Source: Humulus lupulus
Lineage: Eukaryota; Streptophyta; Magnoliopsida; Rosales; Cannabaceae
Assembly (NCBI RefSeq): GCF_963169125.1
Contig: NC_084795.1
Coordinates: 259,403,042-259,467,041 of the forward strand
Direction of reading: 5' to 3'
DNA length: 64,000 bases
The position numbers and the translations under genes were made by a program. Under the pieces are notes generated by a model. That model was not told where the DNA came from. It did no database searches and saw only the letters and a program-made list of their open reading frames with translations. How positions within the stretch are numbered: the first letter of the stretch is position 1; the number at the start of each line of letters is the position of its first letter. Shown here one piece after another: positions 34,841 to 44,690 of the stretch.

Positions 34841-35327
34841 ACCACATTTGCTACTCTTTTCATGGTTGAAAAAACTATATGCGATAGTCTAAGATGCCAC
34901 AAAAATAAAGAGTCATACTCAACAATATAGGCAGAATTAGCATTTTTATTGATAACATTGAAAGTTACATCATTGGTGCACAATTTAATCATTCCCTCAC
35001 AAGAGTACCATTTTCCCAAGAATACATTTTTGATTTGGTAAGTATAAGTTTACCAGGCTCAAAAACAGCTTTAATGCCAGGCTTGCCAAGCAAATCACCA
35101 CTTACCAAGTTTCTACTCATTTCGGGAACATAAATTACATTCACTAATGTAACTTTCTTGCCGGAGGTGAAGTAGACTTCAATAGTACCTTTGCCAAGTA
35201 CCTTGGATTTGCCCTCATTGCCCATTTGTATCTCATGGTTGCCCTTTGACTCTTCAAAGGTCTTGAACAATGATTTGTCATAGGTGACATGGACGGTGGC
35301 ACATGTATCATACCACCACCCTTTCAC
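34837..35327 (-). pseudogene. Copia-B protease and pre-integrase region
   Basis: The protease motif is WWYDTCATVHV: the catalytic D-T-G is changed to D-T-C, which should inactivate the aspartic protease. A VIYVPEMSRNLVS block follows, then after a frameshift near 35000 the pre-integrase FLWHLRLSH motif. An in-frame TAA at 35334-35336 separates protease from gag. Confidence 0.88.
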
Positions 35328-35333
35328 CTTGCC

Positions 35334-36242
35334 TTAGACCGCATTCACCTCACTAAGGGTAGCAACTATGTTTTCCTCTTGAGTTGCGTTCACCTTAGGT
35401 CCTTGTTGGTCTTTTCTATGCCTACACTCTCTAGCATAGTGACCCTTTTCCCCATACATAAAGCAAGGACCTTTCTCACCCTTAAACTTGTTTGGGTTGG
35501 TTTTTGGACCCAAAGGTTTCTCGTTACCCTTTTTCCCTTTGTTTTTGGGATGTTTTGGTTGTGACACTGTATTTGCTTTGGAATTCTCTCCATTAGACCC
35601 CTCCACAAGTTTATCTCTACATATCGATTCCTCTTCGATTCGAATATGCTTTTGGATCTCCTCCAAAGAATAATCCTCATTTTTATGAAGGATTCTTTTC
35701 CTATAGCTTTTCCAAGTTGGTGGTAATTTAGCCACTATAGCACCAACTTGAAAGGCCTCGGGAAGCTCAATCTTTAAAACTTTCAGTTTGTTAACAATTA
35801 TTTGCAATTCATGAATTTGAGGAAGAATAGGTTTATCACCAAAAAATTTGAAATCTAAGTATTGAGATATCAAAAACTTTTTGGTACCTTCCTCTTCCGC
35901 CTTAAACTTTTTCTCAAGTGCATCCCATATCTCCTTGGCCGATTTGGTCTCGGTGTAGAGGTCATAGAGCCTATCGGATAGGGCATTAAGGATATGACCC
36001 CTACAAAGAAGGTTGTCCTCCTCCCTCTTCCTTCTCTTCTCCACCTCTTCGAGAGTGTCTTTGTCGGATGGCTCAGCTAGAGGTGCCAAGGATGACTCAA
36101 GGATGTAGGCTATCTTGAGTGTTGTCAAAAGGAATTTCACCTTGTCTTGCCACCTAGTGAAATTGGATCCATCAAACCTATCCAACCTCACTAGGTCTTG
36201 GTTCATGATCTTGATGGTCTCACCTTCCATTGAAACAAACAA
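35334..36242 (-). pseudogene. Copia-B gag
   Basis: The 302-residue frame starts at a Met 17 bases inside the 5' LTR. It has the LDRFDGSNFTRWQDKVKFLL N-terminal gag motif, the LEEIQKHIRIEEE region, a Lys-rich linker, and a zinc knuckle near residue 269. The second Cys of the CX2C is replaced by Tyr (CFMYGEKGHYAREC). The gag itself is open throughout; nucleic-acid binding is doubtful. Confidence 0.9.
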
Positions 36243-36258
36243 GGGATATGCTTTTGAA

Positions 36259-37405
36259 TGTTAGGAAAATATATATTTGCCTCAATGGAAATGGTAAGAA
36301 ATTACAACTCTATGCAATATATTACAAATAATAATGATTGATTTAAAAAGAGTTACAACTCTATAACTGAAAATTACAAATAAACAAAGAAAATGAAGAA
36401 GATGATGAAGAAGAAGAGAATGGTGAGAATACAACTCTAAGAAAAAGATTACAAGTAAAATAAAGGTGTTTGAAACAAAAGAAAGGATTGCAACTCTTAA
36501 ACAAAATATACAAGTAAAAAGAACAAGAAAATAAGAAGAAAACAATACAATAAAATGGAGAATAGAAATACAAGAAAACTCTCACTTACACAACCTAAGT
36601 GAAGAGGGTTGGGGATCACCAACTTGAACAAGGTTTAAAACCATTGTACAAAAGTTTATTTCCCCCTAACTCAAGCACTAAGGGATCTCTCTCAGATATT
36701 GGAAAAGGTTTCTGGAATTATCAAGGCTCAAGGTGTTTCTAGCCAAGTGCTCTAATGGATAGAAATGTTGTGTCTTACAAGTGAGCTATAGGCTCCTATT
36801 TATAGAGTTTAGAGACACCCTTTGAATTTCAAATTCCACCAACCCCCATGGCTGTTACCAATGTTTAATTGGATTAATATGGAATTAAAAATGAGATTTG
36901 GGAGTTATTTGGGTTTTTTGAGCCATTCAACCAAGATTGAAAAAACTGAAAAAATAGTCAGTTTTAGCCTGTGGCCGCGGCCAGAGACATTAGTGGCCGC
37001 GGCCACTAGCCTCTGTCCCACAAGTCGCGACCACCGACCATTTTCATCACTAAAAAATGTGTTGTTTTTCCAAACGGTTCCAAACCCTCCCAAATGATTT
37101 TGTAACTCCCAAAACACATTATTGGGGTTAAAATCATATCTCTAACAGCCATATCACATATGGCTTTATGAAATTCATCTCAATATTATGTAACAACAAA
37201 TTTACACAATAAAGGGTAATATTTGGAAGTTACAAATTTGTAACACCAAATATGTTACATTATTTGGATATATCTCATATATCTAAATATTGTAACTCTC
37301 TATTATATGTTACAATATGTGACACTCTTTGTCACATTTATTTAATCTAAAACATTATATTATAATATAATATAATATTAAATTATATTATAAAATAATA
37401 TAACA
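36259..37405 (-). repeat. 5' LTR of Copia-B
   Basis: It is 1147 bp and closely matches the split 3' LTR. A minus-strand TATA box tataaatag is at 36796-36804. A GC island at 36968-37015 has ggccgcggcc palindromes. The high similarity of the two LTRs suggests this insertion is younger than the Copia-A LTR it sits in. Confidence 0.93.
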
Positions 37406-37410
37406 ATAAT

Positions 37411-37462
37411 AAAATGAGATTACAAAGAAATTGGGTTTTAATTACAACATAAAACCCCAACA
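37411..37462 (-). repeat. Start of Copia-A copy 2 3' LTR (right flank of Copia-B)
   Basis: This is the reverse complement of the first 52 bases of the Copia-A LTR (6099 onward). It is continuous with 28183 once Copia-B is removed. The internal side has the polypurine tract (reverse of agtgggagtt) at 37463-37473. Confidence 0.88.
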
Positions 37463-39407
37463 AACTCCCACTTGCACAAATTGAAACTAATGCCTTAATT
37501 ATACTAATCTCATTTCCTTGATGCTTATCAAATGTAGCTTCTAGTAGTGTCTTTGTAAATGGATCCGCAAGATTGTCTTTAGATGCAATCCTCATAACCT
37601 TCACATCTCCCCTGTCCACATATTCTCAAATTATATGATACTTCCTTTCTATATGCTTACTCCTATTGTGACTTCGAGGTTCTTTCAAGTTGGCTATCGC
37701 TCTTGTGTTGTCACAAAACAGCATTAGCGGTTTATCCATAACTGGAATAGCACCTTTATCCAGACTATTTCCTTAGCTGTTTCTGACGCAGCTATGTATT
37801 CAGCCTCCATGGTGGAATATGAGATTGCAGACTGCTTTACGCTTCTCCATATCACAACTCTACCCGAAGAGTAAACACCATTCAAGAAGTAGACTTCGTG
37901 GCATCGACATCAGTCTAAAAATTTGAATCGGTGTAGCCTACAAGGTTCAGAACACCACCCTTGTAGACTAACATATAATCCCTAGTTCGCATTAAATACT
38001 TCAGGATATGCTTAACTGCTATCCAATGTTCCAGTCCTAGGTTTGACTGATACTTGCTCACTACTCCAACTGCATAGCAAATATTTGGTTTAGTACACAA
38101 CATAGCACACATTAGATTTCCAACTTACGATTTGTAAGGAACTTTTCTCATTACATCTTCCTCTTCAGGAGTCTGGGGAGAATGCTTCTTTGAAAGATGA
38201 ATTCCATGGCGGGACAGTAGACGCCCTTTCTTGGAATTTGTCATTGAGAAACATTCAAGCACATTATCTATGTAAGCTGCTTGAGATAGAGCTAAGAGTT
38301 TGTTCTTTCTATCCCTAATGATCTTGATACCTAGAACATAACTAGCTTCACCCAAATCCTTCATCTAGAATTGAGTGCTCAACCAATTCTTCACATATGA
38401 TAATTTCTTAACATTGTTTCCAATGAGTAAGATATCATCTACATGAAGAACTAGGAATACCACTATTTGATTTGCCTTCATTTGGTAAACACAAGGCTCA
38501 TCAATATTTTGTTCAAAGCCATAGGTTTTGATTATCTCATCAAACCTAAGGTTCCAAGATCAAGAAGCTTGCTTAAGTCCATAAATTGACCTATTCAACT
38601 TGAAAACTTTTCTTCCTTATCCAGCTACTTTAAAACCTTCTGGCTGATCCATGTAAATGACTTTGTCAAGATTCCCATTAAGAAAAGCTGTTTTGACGTC
38701 CATTTGCCAGATCTCATAGTTGAGAGCGGCTACTATGGATATAAGGATGCGAATGGACTTGAGCATGACTATTGGACTAAAAGTTTCCTCATAGTCCGCG
38801 CCTTCTCTTCGGGTATAACCCTTTGCTACTAATCGAGTTTTATAAGTTTTGATATTTCCATCAACACCTCGTTTCTTCTTGTAGATCCACTTGTACCCAA
38901 TGACCCTAAAGTCACTAGCTGCTTCCACAAGATGTCAAACGAAATTTGAGTACATGGACTCCATTTTCTATTTCATGGCTTCGAGCCATAGTTCCTTTTC
39001 AGGGCTAGCCATTGCCTGTGTTGAAAGACAATGGATCATCATCACCAGTGTCATCAACAACCATATTGGTTTCACCATCCAAACCATAGCGAATTGGGTT
39101 CCTAGAAACCCTCCCACTACGACGAGGCTCTATGACTGTTTGCTCAGGAACAGTGGTACTTTCTTCATTTAAATCGACTTGCGTCGGTTGGACATGAAGA
39201 ATGGGAATTTCATCATCAACTTTAGTTGATGACGATGGAACATTGGTTGCAGTCAATTCTTCAACCATCTCCTCTAAAACTACTTTGCTGCATGGTTTGA
39301 AGTTTTGGACATAGTCATTTTCCAGAAAAGTAGCTTTCGTAGAAGTAAACACTTTCTTTTCTGAATGACTAGAAAAGTCCACCCCTAGTACCTTTAGAAT
39401 AGCCAAC
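37463..39407 (-). pseudogene. Copia-A copy 2 pol remnants (RNase H, RT, linker)
   Basis: In element order: linker 39406-39005 (GRVSRNP block), RT 38928-38617 ([22 protein letters not shown]), an RT part across 38400-38470 where the catalytic box reads HVDD, RT/RNase H 38364-37915, and the RNase H end at 37619-37500 (DNLADPFTKTL). Many stops and frameshifts separate the pieces. It is collinear with copy 1 and more decayed. Confidence 0.85.
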
Positions 39408-40121
39408 TGTTGACCGCATTTTTGGCCAATGACGTGAGAACATCCAAAACGATGAAACCTTCAAGAGAAATAAAACGACACAGACAGGTTTGAAAAGAAA
39501 ATAAATAACACGCGCAATTTTTATAGTGGTTCAGCCCCAATATGTTGGTAATAGCCTAATCCACTTAGAGTTGTGATTATAGATCTGCACTCAAGATCAG
39601 ATGAACTGAGCCAACTAAGTTTCTTCAGTACAGATTACAAGAATACAAGAATTCTTTCAGATACAAGCACTTTCTCTCTCTAGAAAACTCAGACCCAAAA
39701 TTTCCCAAAAGTCCCCAAAAGAAGAAGAAGAAGACCCCTTTTCTGATATCATAAGCCATGTATTTATAGGCTTAGGATCATACATTTGATATCCCCTAGA
39801 ATCGGGATATTTCATTATATTTATTATATATAAATTACAAAAATATTCAAAATTTAACAGAACACCAAATTTGTGGGAAGAATGAGAGATTCTCGCGTAT
39901 GCTAAGACCGGTTCTTGTTGAAGCCGTTTATGGGAATCTTGAATTTTTCCTCCTCTATCTGGTCGACCCATATCTCCTTCAAGCTGGTCGAACACACCTC
40001 TACTAGACAGTCACGCACTTAGCTGGTAGGATATACACTTGCTGGTCAGACATGTGCATGCTAGTAGGACATTCACTTGCTGGTAGGACATGCACTTGCT
40101 GGTAGGACATACACTCCTCTG

Positions 40122-40277
40122 GTCTAACATGGCACTCTGGTCTAGCATGCCATTTCTCTCGTCTAACATGGCACTCTGGTCTAGCATGCCATATCTCTCG
40201 TCTAACATGGCACTCTGGTCTAGCATGCCATATCTCTCGTCTAACATGGCACTCTGGTCTAGCATGCCATGTCTTTA
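40122..40277. repeat. 39-bp tandem repeat, 4 copies
   Basis: Units begin at 40122, 40161, 40200 and 40239, exactly 39 bases apart and nearly identical (gtctaacatggcactctggt...). Because 39 is a multiple of three, both strands keep open frames that encode repeated peptides; these are not evidence of a gene. Confidence 0.95.
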
Positions 40278-40300
40278 CTTGGACAGTCATGCACTTTCTG

Positions 40301-40556
40301 GTAGGACATGCAAGTGCTGGTTGGACACATGCATGCTGGACATACTCAAGTGGTAGGACATGCAAGTGTTGGTCGGACACATGCATGCTGGACATACTCA
40401 AGTGGTAGGACATGCAAGTGCTAGTCGGACACATGCATGCTGGACATATGCAAGTGGCAGGACATGCAAGTGCTGGTCGGACACATGCATGCTGAACATA
40501 TGCAAGTGGCAGGACATGGAAGTGCTAGTCGGACACATGCATGTTGGACATATGCA
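40301..40556. repeat. 52-bp tandem repeat, about 5 copies
   Basis: Units of 52 bases (caagtggtaggacatgcaag...) start at 40347, 40399, 40451 and 40503, with a partial copy before them from 40301. The unit shares words (ggtaggacatgca, catgctggac) with shorter repeats at 40020-40110. Confidence 0.93.
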
Positions 40557-40834
40557 TACAGACTAGGCCTTTGTCTCTCCTCGGACGCATGGTGTCCGAC
40601 CGGACACGCATCGGGCTCCTCGGGTGCACTTGGCTCGGACATGCCAGTGCTGGACAACAAAGTCACTCCTGGTTGGATGCAACTTACCCGGTCGGTCATG
40701 ACACCTCTTAAGCAGTCAAAACTCTTCATTGATGTACTGGGCCACTTCTAAGCCAGATCACCCCAACAATTCCTTGCCACTTGTCATTTCTATTGCCACA
40801 TCATCATTTTCAATTTTTGGGGATAACACCAACA

Positions 40835-41270
40835 AACATGCAACCTTCAGTTCATGGTTCTAGCTTTCCTTCCTTTTTCCTCAGGACGTGGGCGGGATAC
40901 CTCCAAATTCTATAATGGCGTAAACTAGGTTCACGACCATTCCAGCATTCTAAAGGTGTTTTGGGGATTGATTTGGACGGCACGACATTGAGAATGTCGT
41001 TCGCAATTTCAATTGCATGTCCCTAGAACGAAGTTGGTAGAGTTGAGGAACAAAGCAAGCATCTAACCATTTCCAATAAATTTTTGTTTCGACGTTCCGC
41101 TACACCATTTTATTGCGGAGTACCTAGGACAATAAGTTGTGATAAAATCCCAAGTTCAGTTAAATGATCTTGGAACTGCATATCCTAATATTCTCCACCC
41201 CTATCAGATCGCAAGATCTTTAATGTTTTACCTAATTGGTTCTGAGCCATAGCCATAGCCATAGCCAAGA
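40835..41270 (-). pseudogene. Copia-A copy 2 integrase remnant
   Basis: Reverse complement of about 3820-4220 of copy 1, including the region encoding the AERRNR block (near 41090-41110). It has many substitutions and no open frame. It ends in a short (agccat)n run at 41245-41265, next to the truncated Gypsy-M LTR. Confidence 0.8.
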
Positions 41271-43075
41271 TCTTAGGAGTCATGCTCCCATGCGGCTCAC
41301 GAGGCCTCCGCCTCGCTGAAGACTAGAACCCCTCACGCCAAGGTGCCAATAACCCTAGCGCCTCGCGCCAGGTCCCGCGGACACCACCTCTGCCGCACAG
41401 TAGCGCCCCGCACTAGGTCTCGCAGACCTACCACCTCGGCCGCGCAGCAGCACCTCGCGCTAGGTACCGCGAACCCACCACCTCGGCCACGCAACAACGG
41501 CTCGTGCTAGGTCTCGCGAACTCACCACCTCAACCGCGTAGTAGCGCCTCATGCTAGGTCCTGCGAACCTACCACCTTGGCTGCGCAGCAGCGCTTCACA
41601 CCAGGTGCCGCAGACCCACCACCTCGGCCGCGCAACAGAGCTTCGTGCCAGGTCCCGCGAACCCACCTCCTCAACCGCGCAGTAGAGCCTCACGCCAGGT
41701 CTCGCAGACCCACCACCTTGGCCTCGCAACAGCGCCTCGTGCCAGGTCCCGCAGACCCATCGCCTCGGCCCCACAGCAGCGCCTCGTGCCAGGTCATGCA
41801 GACCCACCGCCTCGGCTGCGCAGCAGCTCCTTGCGCTAGTTCCCACAGACCCATTGCCTCGGCCGTGTAGGAGCGCCTCGCGCCAGGTCTCGCGGACCCA
41901 CCGCCTTGGCCGCACAGCAGCGCCTAGTGCCAGGTACCACGGACCCACCATCTCGAACGCGCAGCAGCGCCTCGCGCCAGGTCTCGCGGATGCACCGCCT
42001 CGACCGTCCAACAGCGCCTCGCGCCAGGTCCCGAGGACCCACCGCCTGAGCTGCGTAGCAGCACCTCGCACCAGGTCCACAGACCCACCGCCTTGGCCGT
42101 GCAGCTGCACCTCGGCCACGCAGTAGTGCCTCGCGTCAGGTCCCGCAGGCCCACCGCCTTGGCCGTGCAGCTGCATCTCGCCCATGCAGCAGCGCCTTGC
42201 GCCAGGTCCCACAGACCCATCAGCTCGGCCACGCAGCAGCGCCTCATGCCAGGTGTCGTGGACCCACCGCCTTGGCTGCGTAGCAGTGCCTCGTGCCAGG
42301 TCCCGCGGACCCACCACCTCAGTCGCACAATAGCGGCTTACGCCAGGTCCTGCGGACCCCACCTCAGTTGCGTAGTAACGCCTCGCGCCGGGTCCCGCGG
42401 ACACCACCTCGGCCGCGTAGCAGTGCCTCGTGCCTCACCATAGGCCCGCAAGCCTTATCACGCGAGACATTATGCCTTGTGCTTAAGGGTCCATGCGAGA
42501 CCCCACATCTTGCTGGGATAAAGACCCACGAAAGGTGCCTTGCCTCGCCATATCCTCCATGACAACCCATAAGTTCTACAACAATTAACCAAATGTAAGA
42601 AAGCCCTGGTGAAAAGGTGTATCTTTGAAATAGGAAAAAGAACCATTAGGTACAAGACATGCCCACGAGTACGGGATGTATGACCTTGAGGAGGACAGAG
42701 GCGCGACTCTGACATCCATACCCAACAAGTAGCGGAGGTACGACACGGTACCAAGGTAGGAGTACTTTTGTAAACCCGTGACATATACTGGAGTCGACTA
42801 CCACTCCTCCAACACCACTACCACTTACAGCCTGAATATGAAACTCCTTGTCTCTTCGGGACCACAATGTACCAAGAGCCATTAGTTCACCTATAAATAG
42901 GGCCTGAATTCATCATTGAAGGGGGTTGGAAAATTCATTGTATACAGAGGTTATTAAACAATATACAAGTTTTTACTCCATTGTGGATTTGCATTTGTCC
43001 TTCCTCAAGTCTATTATAAATTCTCATTTAGTTATTATCTTACTAAACTTTGTTGACGAGTTCTCACCGTTAACA
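41271..43075 (+). repeat. 5' LTR of Gypsy-M, 5'-truncated
   Basis: Homologous to 49233-50799 from 'tcttaggagtcatgctccc' to the end 'gttgacgagttctcaccgttaaca'. It carries the 47-bp minisatellite, a TATA box tataaatag at 42892-42900 and a transcript-start-like region. About 300 bases of the LTR start (as in the 3' copy) are absent. It is 239 bp longer than the matching part of the 3' LTR, close to five 47-bp units. Confidence 0.85.
41353..42435. repeat. 47-bp GC-rich minisatellite in Gypsy-M 5' LTR, about 23 copies
   Basis: The unit is 47 bases (cgcctcgcgccaggtcccgc, then ggacccaccgcctcggccgcgcagcag) with point variation. Because 47 is not a multiple of three, a frame runs through three units before repeating, giving a 47-residue super-repeat. 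The 315-codon minus frame at 41460-42407 and the plus-strand frames are therefore by-products, not genes. Confidence 0.95.
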
Positions 43076-43095
43076 GTTTGGCGCTGTTTGTGGGA
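43076..43095 (+). other. Primer-binding site of Gypsy-M
   Basis: The sequence tttggcgctgtttgtggg directly follows the LTR end. TGGCGC-type primer sites two or three bases after the LTR are common in plant Gypsy elements. The matching tRNA is not assigned here. Confidence 0.6.
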
Positions 43096-44690
43096 AAGAC
43101 GACTATCAAATCGTTGTTCTTCCATCAATTTTGACAAGAAAAAATGCCTACGGGGATCTCAGGATGCTGAGAACCACCTTGATGGAGGCCAACTAAAAGC
43201 CTCCAGAAGAGACCCTCCACCACCTGAGAATGGAGACATGCTGGCAGAACTTTCAATCCCTAAAGAGGAGAAGGAGGCAACACTCCTGGCAGTCCAACCT
43301 AGGGGAGGTCATCGTGAACCATCTATGATCCATGTGTGTGGCTTGAGTACGCACCCTCCTCCTTAACCACTGATTGCACCACGCTCTGGCCAGCGGGACC
43401 CATACCCCTTTTTTCACAGGTCTGACAATAGTTCGCAGGTGCACTCTGTGAGTCCCAGCTCCAGAACTCGCTTTTACGAGGATGAGATACGTGAATTGCA
43501 CATAAAAAATAGAAGGCTGGAAGCCGCAATAAAGAACATGCAGGAGGTGTTGAATGACCTGCTGCAAGGAAGGTCGAGCATACCCCTTCCCCAGCATAGG
43601 AGAGAAAAGCATGCATGAGGAGAAACCACCATACCCGTGGACAGTGACAAAATGCAACTCTCCACTTGTTATACCCCTCGCCCAAAACGCGAGGAATATT
43701 ATACACCAGTGGAAAAACCTAGAGCGAACTCCACCTACGGGAGGTGCAAACCCAAGATTACCCCCACAAAAGCCTCACTTGACTTGAGGGGGAAATTTAA
43801 CCAGAGAGGGTCTGGGGAAAAAACCACACCCCCCGTGGCTCACACAAGGGACACAATCAAAGCAAGGGTTCAGTCTGAGAACACGCAAGATTCCTTAAAC
43901 AAAAAGAAGAAGGAACTAGACACCGAAAGGCAAAGCCCCCAAGGCAAGATTATCACCGCACCTTGGGGCATAGAGATGACAAAGAGTTTGACCATGATTC
44001 GCCCTTCACAAGGGAGATCTAGGTTGAGCAAATCCCCACCAGCTTCAAAGAGCCTCACATGGCTTCGTACGAGGGCACTACGAATCCAAAGTATCACTTA
44101 GACTCCTTCAATAACTTGATGAGGTTAAGGGGGGTCAACAGTAGAGCAAAGTGCCATTGATTTGTCATTACACTTAGAGGAGTTGCGTACAAGTGGTTCA
44201 AGAGGTTAAGGCCAGGAACCATCAAGTCGTGGCAGCAATTCTCTGGCGAATTTCTTCAGCAACACAGTGCAGTCTGTGATTATGTTATGCCAATTACCAG
44301 CCTCGCTAACATAAAACAAGGCGAGAATGAAATTCTAAGGAGATATATCCATAGGTTCAATATGGAATCAACATAGTTGGGAAGTTCAACTAGAGGGGAG
44401 CTCAAGATGGCTATTACAGCCGGAGTTCGTCCAGGAAGCAGGTTATGGGGTAACATGCTCAAGAGAGAGGTTAAAAACTTAGATGACTTCTTCGAAAGAG
44501 CACATAAGTATAAACGTGTGGAAGAGGGCCATAAGAACTTGCATGTTGAGGAAAGCGAATCTTCCTCCGATCACTTTCTACCAATACGTCTGAAGATTTC
44601 GTGTAGAAGAGAACGTCGTGATAAAGGAGTCGCTGATCAAGTTGAAAATTTGAAGAGGACTACAAAAAGGCTTCAAAGAAGAAGCTAGTA
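43096..44690 (+). pseudogene. Gypsy-M gag, broken
   Basis: Pieces in different frames show a Gypsy gag. There is a Pro/Glu/Lys-rich N-terminal region (43200-43365), a middle (43637-44101), and the retrotransposon-gag core near 44100-44400 (GVAYKWFKRLRPGTIKSWQQF, ILRRYIHRFN). The last open piece is 44377-44688, with LGSSTRGELKMAITAGVRP and FERAHKYKRVEE. Stops at about 44157 and 44372, plus frame changes, make it non-coding. No zinc knuckle was found. Confidence 0.75.

Larger units (their letters stand above)
28184..37405 (-). mobile_element. Ty1/Copia retrotransposon Copia-B, nearly complete
   Basis: It is bounded by TGTTAGGAAAATAT and ATAATATAACA and flanked by an exact 5-bp TSD, ATAAT, at 28179-28183 and 37406-37410. 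The flanking DNA is one Copia-A LTR that joins up when Copia-B is removed. It has two LTRs of about 1145 bp and gag, protease, integrase, RT and RNase H in order. The coding strand has about four nonsense codons and two frameshifts, so this copy is not autonomous. A Gypsy-like solo LTR (29113-31408) sits in its 3' LTR. Confidence 0.95.
39408..40834. mobile_element. LTR-like insert with minisatellites, inside Copia-A copy 2
   Basis: The 1427-bp insert starts TGTTGACC, ends ACACCAACA and interrupts Copia-A integrase sequence that is continuous in copy 1 at about 4210-4230. It carries the phrase 'tttttatagtggttcagcccc' found near starts of some plant LTRs, a (GAA)n run near 39720, and two tandem arrays (separate entries). 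An exact TSD could not be read (flanks ccaac and aacat). No coding capacity; probably a solo LTR. Confidence 0.7.

Noticed and set aside
40003..40434. Repetitive open frames on both strands (peptides with repeated MLDQSAMLDE or WHARPECHVRRE phrases)
   Set aside because: They are translations of 39-bp and 52-bp tandem repeats in an LTR-like insert, with no start context or domain.
41460..42407. 315-codon minus-strand open frame, Arg/Gly/Ala-rich
   Set aside because: It lies entirely in the 47-bp minisatellite of the Gypsy-M LTR. The peptide repeats every 47 residues, as a 47-bp unit must, and similar frames are open on the other strand.
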